A DNA stretch of 64,000 nucleotides from Macrobrachium rosenbergii (Eukaryota; Arthropoda; Malacostraca; Decapoda; Palaemonidae), in assembly GCF_040412425.1 (NCBI RefSeq), contig NC_089781.1, positions 52,261,727 through 52,325,726 on the forward strand, in the 5' to 3' direction. The notes beneath the pieces are model-generated. The model had not been told where the DNA came from and made no database searches. It was given only the letters and a program-made list of their open reading frames with translations. Below, piece by piece: positions 45,160 to 55,109 of the stretch. The position numbers were made by a program, and so were the translations under genes. Each line of letters starts with the position of its first letter. Position 1 is the stretch's first letter.

Positions 45160-48100
45160 TTAGTCGGCGTATCTGCTGGGGCGCTGAAGGGTGCCATGAC
45201 TGCGTGAGGACATCGGGGAAACACCCTGTGTGTGTGGGCATCTGGCTGCGGGTGTGGGTGGGTGCTTCCAGGGGCGGCCGCGTGCCCGCTTCTTACAGGG
45301 GGCCGGCTGCGGCAATGACTGTCCAGGTGGAGGGTGCGGTGTGGTGACGTCTGTGTCCTCCTCCAGGAGGGTGGGCTTGGTGCGGTCTACCGACACCCAG
45401 TCGTTCTTCCCGTTAAGGGCGAGCAGGAAAGCCTTGTTGTTCCTCTCCAGCACGCAGAAGGGCCCCCTGTAGGGCCTGGTCAGTGGCGAGCGGGTGGCGT
45501 CATCCCTGACAAAGATGTGGGTGGTGGAGAACAGGCCGGGTGGCGTGAAGGTGACCGACTTGTCGGTATATGTCCGCTTGCATGGGGCGAACTTGCCGAC
45601 TATGTCGCGAAGCCTCTGGACAGATGGGTTGTGGCGGTCCTCTGTAACTAGTTCGCCCGGGACCACGAGGGGCTCGCCTTAGGTTTTCTCAGCTGCAGAC
45701 GGGGCGCTGTCGGCCCTGGGGGCGGTTCTCAGCCCGAGGAGGACCCACAGCAGCTGATATTTCCAATCCTCGGCAGTGCAGCGGGCCATGAGCGATGCCT
45801 TCAGGGACGTGTGGAACCGCTCGACCAAGCCGTTGGCAGCGGGATTGTAGGCCGTGGTGGTGTGGTGAGTTTTCCCCAGCAGTCGTGCCAGAGCAGACCA
45901 CAACTCGGACAGGAAAGCGGGGCCCCTGTCGGTTGTGATGTGGTCCAGGACGCCGAAGCGGCTGATCCAACTGGAGAGTAAGGCCTCGGCGCACGCGCTG
46001 GCAGTGGCTTCTTGCATTGTTGTGGCTTCGGGCCACCTTGTTGAGCGGTCGGCCACTATCAGGAGATATCTGGCCCCGCCTGACAGGGGAAGGGGCCCGA
46101 CGATGTCGATGTGAACATGGCCGAACCGCCACCCTGGCTGCGGGAACTCACCTTCTCCAGACTCGGTGTGACACCCCACTTTGCTGGTCTGGCACTGCAG
46201 GCACTGTCTCGCCCAGGTCCTCGCGTCCTTCTGCACTCCGTGCCAGACAAACTTCTCTGACAGCAGCTTGGCCGTCGTCCTGCTGGAGGGGTGTGACAGC
46301 CTGTGGATGACGTCAAATACCTGGCGGTGGCGGGAGGTGGGCACCAGGGGGCGGGGCTGGCCAGTACTGACATCGCAGAGGAGATTTGGGCCCCCGGGGG
46401 TGAGGGGCACGTCCCTCCACTTCAGCAACGTGATGGCGGTGCGGTAGGCTGGGGTCTCTAGGTCGGTGATCTGCTCCCTGGCGAGGTCCTCATAGTTGAT
46501 CCCAAGCTGCACCGCGTTAAGCTCGACTCTGGAGAGGGCGTCTGCCACAGGGTTCTTCCTGCCGGGGAGGTACTTGACGGAGCAGATGAACTCCGCGATG
46601 GCTGCGAGGTGTCACTGCTGCCTGGAAGACCATGCGTCCCCCTGCTTGGTGAAGGCATGGACCAGCGGCTGGTGGTACGTGTAGATTGTGAAGGGCGTGC
46701 CTTCCAGGAGGAACTTGAAGTGCCGGACTGCTCGGTATACTGCGCAGAGTTCCCTGTCGAAGGTGCTGCAGCGGGCCTCTGCGGGGTTGAACTTCTTGCT
46801 GAAGAAGGCGATGGGCTGGGGAGCGCCGTCGATGACCTGCTCCAGGACAGCTCCACAGGTGACGCTGCTGGCGTCCGTTGTCAGCTGGAGGGGAGCAGTG
46901 GGGTCCTGGTGGGCCAAGGCGGTTGCCTCGGCGAGGGCAGCTTCGTCAGGGAGAAGGCCTGCTGCCGGCTGGGTCCCCACTCTCAGGGTTTCCATCAGGG
47001 GGGCCTCTGGTGTGTGCTATCCCGGGAATGAACCTCCTGTAGTAGTTCACCATCCTGAGGAACTCCTGGACGGCCTTGACGGAGGTGGGGACAGGAAACC
47101 TGGTGACGGCCGTGACTTTAGATGTGAGCGGGCGGACACCATCCGGGGATATCTTGTGGCCCAGGAAGTCAGCTTTCTGGACGCTGAAGGTGCACTTGTC
47201 GAAACATACAACGAGGCTATTCTCCTGCAGGCGCTGCAGGACTGCCCGGATGTGCTTCTGGTGCTCTTTGTGGGACCTGGAAAATATAAGGATATCATCC
47301 ACGTAGCAGACGCAGAACTTCAGGTCCCCCAGGATGCTGTCCATGAGCCGCTGGAAAGTCGCCCCCGCGTTCCTCAGGCCGAAGGTGGAGAAGGCGAAGA
47401 CGTAGGACCCGAAAGGCGTGATGATGGCGGTCTTCGGAATGTCCTCTGGTGCGACTGGTACCTGGAAATAAGATTTCAAGAGATCCAATTTAGAAAATAT
47501 TTTGGCCCCGTGGAAGGAGGCCGTGAGATCCTGCATGTTCGGCAGGAGGTAATGGTCAGGTTCCGTTGCGAGGTTGATCCGCCTGTAGTCGACGCAGGGT
47601 CTCCAGGAGGCCTTCTTGCATATTCCCATCCACTCCATTTCGGCGAAGGCGTTCTTGGCCTCCTGAAGGCGTCGAGGGGGAAGCCTCCGGAACTTCGCGT
47701 GTGCAGGGGGGCCATTTGTTTTTATGTGATGGTAGATGCCATGTTTGGCTGGGGCCCCGGGTACCTGGCGGAGCTCGAGCCTGAACACGTCAGGGAACTC
47801 CTTCAGCAGCTGTGAGTACTGTTGGGGGGCGACGGAGCAGATGGTGGGCACCTTGGGTCCCGTTGCTAACGGGAGGGACTGGCAGGAGTCAGTTTTTAGA
47901 GGAGGTGCTTCCAACTGACGTCGACTGCCAGCCCGAAGTGGACAAAGAAATCCTCACCCAGGAGCGGGGTCCTTACGTCTGCGACGATGAAGTCCCAGGA
48001 ATATCTCCGGCCGAGAATGGAGATCGATAGGAACCTGGTGCTGTAGGAGAGGATGGGGGACCCATTGGCAGCCGTCAGGAAGGCAGCCGGGTCTGGTGCT

Positions 48101-48190
48101 TGTTTGCGGTCCTCTCTGGACAGTGGGAAGATTGATCTAACGGCCTGTGTCGACCAACATCATCCTGCCGGAGACGGTGTCACAGACGTA
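45160..48190 (-). pseudogene. CsRn1-like Pol (protease, RT, RNase H, integrase), frame-shifted
   Basis: Minus strand from about 48190 to 45160. Protease: LVDTG (about 48140) and LLGEDFF. RT (47914-46946): DYRRINLATEPDHYLLP, FSKLDLLKSYF, FSTFGLRNAGATFQRLM and an intact YVDD (about 47295). RNase H (46995-46612): LTTDASSVTCGAVLEQ and CSTFDRELCAVYRAVRHF. Integrase (46548-45679): the HHCC region with CLQCQTSK, HIDIVGPLP, TTDRGPAF and NPAANGLVERFHTSLKA, so the D, D and E residues are readable. The C-terminal tail (45666-45160) is Pro/Arg-rich. Frame changes near 46950, 46600 and 45675. Confidence 0.9.
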
Positions 48191-49136
48191 GAAGCCTACT
48201 GGCTCTGGGCCCCTGCGTTCTTCTGTTGCCATGGCGGCCTGTCCTGCTGGCCGCCGCCTCCCCCATTTTTTTGGATGGGCGAATGAACAGGGCGGCAGGC
48301 AGTTTCGGGCATCCTTGTCGAACCGCTTGTGGTAGTGACAAGGACCTGGGGGATTCCACCCGCTGTGAGGCATTGGGCACCTCCTGGTGACGGCGTTGAC
48401 CTCCTGCTCTGCGCCCTCCTCCTGCTGGATGGTGCTGACAGGGAGTGCGGGCGCTGGTACCCACTTCGTTGCCTTCACGGAGTCCGTCAGGTGCTGCGCC
48501 ATGCGGATCAGGACCTCGAGGGGCATGGCGTAGGGCTCAGGGATTTGCGTGCGGACCTCCAGGAAGAGCTGACGGAGGAGGAGCTCCCGCGACAGGCTTA
48601 TTTCGGGTTGTTTTCCACTGCCGTCGGTGCCGGGAAGGGTAAGGAGGTCCTGTATCATGCCCCATGACTCCATGATGCTCTGATCCTGCTGCAGGCTGAC
48701 GGTGAGATCGAGGGTCGCGGGCGGCCTGCTTAGCAACCGGCAGGGAGCATGTCTCGAGGAGAGACTTCTTCAGGAGGTGGTAGGTGAGGGGGCGTGCGGC
48801 GGACACCCATGGGACGAGCTTCCTGTAGATCTCCTCCGGCAGGGCATTGAGTACTGTGTCTGCTTGTAGCACCTCGTCATTGAGTTCCGCCAGTCTGAAT
48901 TGACTCTCAACCCTGTACAGCCACGCCAACTGGTTCCCCTGCGTGAAAGGCGGCAGCTTTATGGCCAGGGCGGCCTTTGCTTGTCCTGCTGGGCAGGGGA
49001 GAGTGCGGGGCGTGGGCAGGGGTGTGGAGGAGCGCGAGAGCCTCGGCTTGGGCGCGGGTGATATGGGAGGGAGGTAGACATCCGAATCCGCGAGGTTAGC
49101 GGTTAACTGAACGAGGGAGGGGATGTCGGCGTCCAT
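48137..49136 (-). pseudogene. CsRn1-like Gag, frame-shifted
   Basis: Starts MDADIPSLVQLTANLADSD at 49136, about 230 bp after the 5' LTR. It has the capsid-like block IKLPPFTQGNQLAWLYRVESQF, close to the PPFW...LWF pattern of CsRn1 Gag, and then RKLVPWVSAARPLTYHLLKKSL. After a frame change around 48720 it continues to HHC-type zinc motif CHYHKRFDKDARNCLPPC (about 48280-48335). It then runs into the protease without a clear stop, typical of a Gag-Pol fusion or frameshift arrangement. Confidence 0.87.
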
Positions 49137-49350
49137 GCTCGCTCTTGCCTTCTTAATTGGAGTGGGATACTTGCGTCAAAACGCACTTGGAAGCGTGCTG
49201 TGTGAGTCCGTTAATGACGCTGGTGATTTGCTGACAAGAGTCAGCACACCCGAACGCTGGTTACAGTGCCGTAGTGGGACCATTAGGGGCGTGGGTAGTT
49301 CCTGAAGCCAAGACTGAGTCTCTGTATGAGTCCGCTAATGGCTCCGGGAA

Positions 49351-49367
49351 CCACTCCGGGGTCACCA
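49351..49367 (-). other. Primer-binding site, tRNA-Trp-like
   Basis: On the minus strand TGGTGACCCCGGAGTGG follows the LTR after one base. From memory it resembles the tRNA-Trp-type site TGGTGACCCCGACGTG of CsRn1 elements. Confidence 0.7.
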
Positions 49368-49368
49368 C

Positions 49369-49738
49369 TTTAAGAGGTGTAAATTAAGATGAGCAGGAAA
49401 AAGGTATTGCTGCTTTATTAGTGACCCAGGCAGTTTATATAGTGGCAGACTGACGTCGCGCCACGGAATACGATGAGAACAAGTGTGACCTGAGGTCGAT
49501 AATAATTAACAATAAATACAATGAACGAATACACTTTGAATTATACAAATGGACAGCGTTGAAGTTGAATACAATCTTGATGCCTGCGAAAGAAGAATAC
49601 ATGATATACAAATCGGAGACAGGTAAACAATTATATACATAGTTTAAATGATTGACGGGTCACACCAGGTGTGACGAATTGTAGAGGCAAAGAAAATGGG
49701 ACGTCACCATAGAAAACTTGCTCAGCAGAGACTTTACA
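49369..49738 (-). repeat. Outer LTR element, 5' LTR
   Basis: 370 bp. On the minus strand it begins TGTAAAGTCTCTGC and ends CACCTCTTAAA. It is followed by GTAC on the plus-strand right side, where LINE A4 text continues (AAATGATATGGGTAAC, 49743). A related solo copy lies at 52065-52428. Confidence 0.9.
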
Positions 49739-49786
49739 GTACAAATGATATGGGTAACATTCTATCAAATTTGTTTGAAATATTAA

Positions 49787-51543
49787 CCCTCTGGTGATCC
49801 GGTGACGTGAAACTGCGTCATCTGTGAGTTATTTTCGGGGGAAATTCACCAAAAAAAATCGAGTCATCCGAAGAAAACGAGGACTGCGCCATTGCGTGGG
49901 CAGATCTTGGACCTACAAGAAAACGTAAACAGGAAACCAATAGGTATCGTGCAAGTGCCGCAGTCCTCCCCCAACCCAAGCACTTATCCTCCTGTTTTGA
50001 CCGACTTGAGCACGTATTTTAACGCCCTCACGTTTTTTGCTTTGTTGTCATTTATCTGCGTTTGTGAAGTGCTTTCGCTTTTGTTATTGTTTTAAAAGTG
50101 TTTGCAAGTGATTGTTGAGTATTTTGAATAATATTTAAAGTGTTTTTCAATAAGATAAATAGTGAAGAATTTACTTTTTACAAATATTTCTGTCTTTCAA
50201 CAACATTTACGCCTTTCAGCTTCAATTTTTTCTGGGAACACATTGCTTTTACTTGGGCTATATATAGAAAATTTATTCAGCTTTCCATTGCAATTTTCAC
50301 TTTTTTTTAGCGTTATTCATTACCGAGTAATTACGAAAATGTAAGCGTAAATATGAGGACTCGAGAACCCAGTTGAGCCGCGTAGTTCGGCCTATGCTTT
50401 ACAAGTGTGTGAATAATTTTTTGTACACCCGTTTGTGCATCTTTCAGTGTGCATGTATTATATATCATTCAAACGGTCATTCTTTGTACTTTATCGTGCT
50501 GAACGGCAAAATGTAAAATATCAACTTTTCTATATAAAAATCTTTAGCGAACAATTGACTGTATGTGAAAAAAAGCTTACGTCTTTGAGCTTCAATTCTT
50601 CAATTATTTACGGGGAACACCTATTGAGTTTGGGTAATATATATATATAGGAAATTTATTCGGCTTTCCATCGCAGTTTTCAATTATTTTATAGCATTAT
50701 TTATTACCGAGTAATTCCGAAAAATGGTAGCATACATATATACGCTTTGAACGCCGTAGTTCGGCCGGAATTTATGCATGCCTAGATAATTTTTTGTAAG
50801 CCTTTTTGTGCATCTGGAAATAACTTCAATGTGCATGTATTATATATCATTCGAACGGCCATTTTTTGTACTTTATCGTGTTGAACAGCAAAATGTAAAA
50901 ATATCAACGTTTCTATATAATAATCGTTGCCGTATATTTCTTAGAAAAAAAACGATTGTCCGTAATCTAACGACAATTGCTCAGTTTTATTCTAACAGTA
51001 CATATACCTTTCTTTTGTGCATTTTATAGCAAATTTATTCAGCTTTCTAATGCCACCTTTATTTTTTTCTACGATACGAAACATCAACATAAGTAGGTTG
51101 GAAAATCTGAAAATTGCACTCCATAAAAAATTAACATTTTTTAATCGGTAACAGCTAATTAGCAAACAAATTTATAGCAAAATGATTGCTTCCACGTGAA
51201 AGTTCAAACATTTCCACACAATTTGCGTATAAAATAAACTCCCCAAACCTAATTATTATATTTTTCATTATTATTTAAAAAAAAATCTACAATTTTCCTT
51301 AAAAATTTCACGTTCATCATGTCTTTTTCATTATTCCTAAGCCTTGCAAAGATTTTCTGATTGCTTTAGGAAAAAATTCAATAATTTGGCGACATTATAA
51401 TACAAACCAGAAGCCTATATCAGTGATAGTTTGGACGTATCGATTTTTACAAAGAAACTTTTCCACGCGAGCCTCACTTTTCCCTCCATGGCATAAGTCG
51501 TGTACCGGGTAGCGCTATAGGAACCCCCGTAAGTGCGAGAGGG
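49787..51543. mobile_element. TTAA-flanked, piggyBac-like non-autonomous element
   Basis: 1757 bp inserted in LINE A4 ORF1, flanked by TTAA (49783-49786 and 51544-51547). It starts CCCTCTGGTG and ends GCGAGAGGG, so only the outer six bases are inverted repeats. TTAA target and CCCT-type ends are typical of the piggyBac group. No transposase motif is visible. The inside holds two direct copies of a ~373-bp unit, with landmarks GTGCATGTATTATATATCATT and ACTTTATCGTG near 50450 and 50825. Confidence 0.82.
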
Positions 51544-51841
51544 TTAATGCAGCTAGGAACACAGGAGGATGCTACTACGGAAGAAACAGAGGAGGGTCGT
51601 GATAGACTAGAAATTGAAGATAAAAAAAGGCCTTTGGAAAGAACACCACCTAAAACAAAGAAACCAACAATTATTAGAGAAACAGTGGTCAGATCAAAGA
51701 CAAAAGATACGGAGAAAGAACAAAAGCAAAAACAAGCTAAGAATATACCTTTATCTCCTAAAATAATAGTAAACCTATGGGTACAGATATCCAAAATACC
51801 GAAGAAGTGGAAGATAACCGTACCATAGATAAATGACTATG
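51544..51841 (+). pseudogene. LINE A4 ORF1, later part (segment 4; segment 3 is 49739-49786)
   Basis: Resumes the A4 ORF1 linker: LGTQEDATTEETEEGRDRLEIEDKKRPLERTPPKTKKPTIIRET and NIPLSPKIIVN. It is cut at 51841 by the 5' end of LINE C2. The remaining part of A4 must lie beyond the window, after C2. Confidence 0.82.
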
Positions 51842-51842
51842 C

Positions 51843-51928
51843 CCCCCTTGATTTGGGACCACCTTGATGTGGTGAGGGGGCTCTTCAATCCCAGGAATCT
51901 GTTCCTGGGTTTGAGTCTAAGAGCCTCA
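51843..51928 (+). ncRNA. Candidate HDV-like ribozyme at 5' end of LINE C2
   Basis: P1: CCCCCT (51843-51848) with AGGGGG (51875-51880). P2: TGGGAC (51854-51859) with GCCTCA (51923-51928), with one mismatch and one wobble. P3: CACC (51860-51863) with GGTG (51871-51874) around L3 TTGATGT. P4: CCCAGGAA with TTCCTGGG (51890-51909), perfect. The joint contains CTAA (51917-51920). All helices can form. The order P1-P2-P3-P1-P4-P2 is that of the HDV ribozyme fold. Confidence 0.6.
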
Positions 51929-52064
51929 TATATTAATATATACTTGGTTGGATTAATTTTTGTGGAATTTTCCACTTTTGCTAAAATTTATTAGACCTGA
52001 TAAACAGGAAAAGATATCACAATTGGGATTGGGTTTATGTCCGTAGTGGGAACTGTGGTAGGGC

Positions 52065-52428
52065 TATAAGAGGTGCGAAATAATGAGCAGGTGGACATGT
52101 ACTGTTGGTTTATTAGGAAAGCAGGCTGCTTATAAAGCGGCGTGTGGACATCATACAAAGAAATACAAAAGGATACAGGTGACCCGAGGTCAATTGATCT
52201 CAATGTGAATTCGGACAGGCAAACGCAAATAACATAAAAGATCAGATTACAAGAATTGACACAATAATACTCTGACACACATAAAAAGTAAACAGGCATA
52301 AATAAATCAGTAACAGATACATTACATAGATAAAAATGTGGCTATTTGGCTTGACCTAGGCTTGTAGGAGAGTTGTTGTAAAAAACGGGTATTTCACCAT
52401 AGAAAACCCATTGAGTGGGGACTTTACA
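52065..52428 (-). mobile_element. Solo LTR related to the CsRn1-like element
   Basis: 364 bp, starts TATAAGAGGTGCGAAATAA and ends GACTTTACA, matching the ends of 49369-49738 but diverged inside. It is flanked by GGGC (52061-52064) and GGAC (52429-52432), a 4-bp duplication with one change, in the leader of LINE C2. It was left by recombination between the two LTRs of an element. Confidence 0.85.
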
Positions 52429-52808
52429 GGACCATCAGCTGCCCAAGAATGTTCGGACCTGAGAGATATCAGGCATAACTATTCTTTAGGGGTGGACCAT
52501 GGATCCCAGTGGTGTCCGGTTCTGGGGATAGGACTCTCGGCATTCTATTCGGTTTGCCCCTAACTTGATAAGAGTGGGGAATGATAGATTTCTAATAATA
52601 TCTTCTGTAATAGCAAGCAGGTTTGGCTTACACTTGGGCCACTATAACCATGTTGTGCCATCTCCTGTGGGGTAGGGTAGGGATGTGGACATTTGGGAGT
52701 CAGTTCTCACTTATGCCTTTGGGGAAGAATAATCCCCTTGAAAGGTTGATGATATCCTTTTAAGGTTTTCATGATTATTATAATTTTTTTGTACCCATCT
52801 CAAATTTT

Positions 52809-54331
52809 ATGTCTAGCATTTACAAGGATTTGAGTACCCCTGGACCCTCTGATGGTGCTGTTCTGGCACAGATGATGACCTCTGCAGCCACCTTGTGGAT
52901 TGAAATTTCTCCAAATGTTGATGACTTCTCGAAAAATAAATTGACAAAAAGCATCAATAACAAATATCCTGATCCCCCTCCTGACTTCCCCTCCCCTGGA
53001 CCCTCTAGCCATGCTTCATTGATGACGACTTCAAGCAAAGACACAGACTTCTTTAAGAAATCTTCATCGAAAATTAAATCCTCAGCTCAGCCAGGTTGTG
53101 TGAAAAATTTGAGAATGCTCCATGTCGAAGACTTACCAGTTGGTTGTGATTATGAAATGATCTCGACAGCTCTGAAATCATTGGAACTGATTTAGAAATC
53201 TGGATGAACTTTATTGATATTGAATGTAAATGGGAAGCGTGGGTTACCTTTAGTGGCCATGATGAGGCTCTAAGGGCTAGTAGTATGATAAGTGCCATAA
53301 CAGACAAAGTTCCCAAAGACATGGAGGTTTATGTGCTATCTAAATGTGCTCAGGATAAACCAGAGAGAAAACAGAATGCAGAAGCAAGGACTGCTAAACC
53401 TCCTATGTGGGTGGTAGCTTCAGCCAAGGAGGAAAATTATAACTACTATAAATTTTGCAGGTTTCTTCAGAAGAAGGTGGGAGGAATAAAGAGCGGTGAT
53501 AATTCTTGTTTTGGGAAGAACACCGTTCTTATTCATGCCAAATCCACAACCCAAGCATATATGCTAACCTTGTGGACATAAAAAATGATGAAATGATGAC
53601 GAAGATCAAGCCCACTTAAGCTTTAATTATGGGAGAGGAGTAGTATTTGATAAAGACTTTTTATGACATTACAGAAGCAGAAATTCTAGAAATGAGTCCC
53701 ATGTCAGTTTGGAGAGTGAAAAAGGCAGCTATTGACAACATGATCATTTTAAACTTTGTAGACTCTGAAGTACCTTCTCATATCGTATTTGAAAATGAAA
53801 AGGTATGAGTATGTCCTTTCCAGCAAAGACCAATGCAGTGTTATCATTGCTGAGTTTGGTCACCCATCAGAAATCTGCAAAAATGCTAAAATTTGTATAA
53901 ACTGCTCTGGTGTCCATCATGACAATGAATGTAATAGAAAAGCAAGATGTGTTAATTGTCAACTGGAACATAAATCCAATAACAAAAATTATGAAATTTA
54001 CAAATTTGAACTGTCTGCACTAAATAAAGCCAATGCAGAGCATATAAGTATCAGTTTTGCAAAAAGACAATTAGGACAAGAACCTAGGAGCTATGCTGAA
54101 GTTCTTAAGCCACTACCCCTATCTACCACTAGGGGTGCAGTAGCAGCACCCTCTAATGTAGCAGGTGCATCAACCCCTGTGGTAGTGGTAGTGGCTCAGC
54201 CATGTGGGTCAGGTGCTCGGCCTGTCGAGGTTAGAGCACAAGCATCCAAGGAGGATAAGATGGCACTTAACCCAACAACCACCTTGGAATTGTCTCGGGC
54301 AGAGTCTCTGCCTGGTTTAATGGAGACTTAG
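52809..54331 (+). pseudogene. LINE C2 ORF1 (RRM-like and CCHC Gag protein)
   Basis: ATG at 52809 (MSSIYKDLSTPGPSDG); the first ~20 residues resemble family A ORF1. A first RRM-like region is visible at LRMLHVEDLPVGCDYEM ... EAWVTFSGHDEALRAS (53110-53280), with a frame change at about 53195. A second region is at PPMWVVASAKEENYNYYKF (about 53398). After stops at 53580-53780 the knuckles begin near EICKNAKICINCSGVHHDNEC and CVNCQLEHKS (53869-53970). The tail is Ala/Val/Pro-rich. A TAG at 54329 ends the frame earlier than in C1, where the same place reads METEEQKHQ. Confidence 0.78.
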
Positions 54332-54501
54332 GAGCAAAAGCACCAAAAGAGGAAATGTTCCCCCTCATCCTCTCCTCTGCATCACTTATTAATAGATATG
54401 AAGTACTAAACTCGATGCAAGAACCCCAGCCTGAATTTGAACAAACTGACTAGAAAGGAAACAAATTGACACCAGTAAATCAACAGATAATAAACCAAAC
54501 C

Positions 54502-54514
54502 TGTCAAGACCAGT
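54502..54514. repeat. Target-site duplication of LINE A6 (left; right copy 61014-61026)
   Basis: TGTCAAGACCAGT occurs at 54502-54514 and at 61014-61026, identical on both sides. In the related, uninterrupted C1 copy the site reads CTGTCAAGACCATTCCC (about 2687), which confirms the empty site. The first T of the right copy could instead be the end of the TAA tail, so the duplication is 12 or 13 bp. Confidence 0.93.
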
Positions 54515-54600
54515 CCCCCTCGACATGAGATCACCTTGACGTGGTGAGGGGGCTCTTGAACCCCAGGAATTTGTTTCTGGGTTTGAGTCCAAGAGTCTCA
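54515..54600 (+). ncRNA. Candidate HDV-like ribozyme at 5' end of LINE A6
   Basis: All helices of the HDV fold can form. P1: CCCCCT (54515-54520) with AGGGGG (54547-54552). P2: TGAGAT (54526-54531) with GTCTCA (54595-54600). P3: CACC (54532-54535) with GGTG (54543-54546). L3 is TTGACGT (54536-54542). P4: CCAGGAA (54563-54569) with TTTCTGG (54574-54580). The joint contains CCAA (54589-54592), fitting the C-N-A-A catalytic joint. P1 starts exactly at the first base of the element. The start with C rather than G resembles, from memory, the Pr77 head of trypanosome L1Tc. Confidence 0.65.
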
Positions 54601-55109
54601 TATGCCATCGTATATTGTTTTGGATTAGATTTGTGGAAATTTCCACTTTTTGATAAAATTTGGTCGACCTGATAAATAGAAAAAGATATCATAGCTGGGA
54701 ATGGGTTTATATCTGAAGCTAAATAGTGAGAACTGTGGTAGGACCATCAACTGCCCGATAATGTTCGGACCTGAGAGATATCAGGCGGAACTATTCTTTA
54801 GGGCTGGACCACGGATTCCAGGGGGTCTGGTTCTAGGGATAGGACTCTCGGCATTCTATCTGGTTTGCCCATAACATGATTAGGGTGGGGATGATTGTAT
54901 TCTTGAAATACTCTCAGTCCTAGCAAGCGGGTTTGGCTTACACTTGGGCCACTCTAATCATGTTATGCCATCCCCTTTGGGGTAGGGTAGGGACGCGGAC
55001 ATTTGGGAGTCGGTTCTCACTTGTGCCATTGGCGGAAGAATAAATCTCATGAAAGGCTGATGATATCTTTTAAGGTTTTCAGGTTTATTTATTTTTTTAA
55101 ATTTTAAAA
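54601..55109 (+). other. LINE A6 5' UTR
   Basis: About 510 bp of leader. Conserved blocks shared with A4, A5 and C2 include GTGGAAATTTCCAC, GGACCATCAACTGCCCGATAATG, GGTTTGGCTTACACTTGGGCCAC and GACATTTGGGAGTCGG...CTCACTTGTGCCATTGGCGG (54997-55035). The last block also occurs in LINE B. No open frame here carries a known motif; the function may be transcription start or translation control of ORF1. Confidence 0.7.

Larger units (their letters stand above)
39806..49738 (-). mobile_element. CsRn1-like Ty3/gypsy LTR retrotransposon in LINE A4
   Basis: Minus-strand LTR element flanked by GTAC (39802-39805 and 49739-49742). The 5' LTR is 49369-49738. The 3' LTR is 39806-40040 plus 44976-45124, split by another LTR element. 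The primer-binding site (49351-49367) resembles the tRNA-Trp site of CsRn1-type elements, and the Gag has the CsRn1-type pattern CHYHKRFDKDARNCLPPC. The internal region is strikingly GC-rich compared with the AT-rich surroundings. Gag and Pol contain several frame changes, so this copy is defective. Confidence 0.9.
51842..54514 (+). mobile_element. LINE family C, copy C2, segment 1 (5' UTR and ORF1)
   Basis: Starts CCCCCCTTGATTTGGG with the same head and leader as family A, then family C ORF1. It is interrupted by a solo LTR in the leader (52065-52428) and by LINE A6 at 54515. The rest, ORF2, continues at 61014 and runs to the window end. It is inserted in LINE A4; the second copy of its target duplication is outside the window. 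Confidence 0.87.

Noticed and set aside
46688..47815. Long plus-strand open frame of 375 codons
   Set aside because: It is the antisense shadow of the CsRn1-like RT and RNase H, which show all catalytic motifs on the minus strand.
54640..54690. Possible hammerhead ribozyme around CTGATAAATAG
   Set aside because: The core needs CUGANGA with a matching GAAA and three helices. The sequence here has CTGATAAA and no suitable partner.
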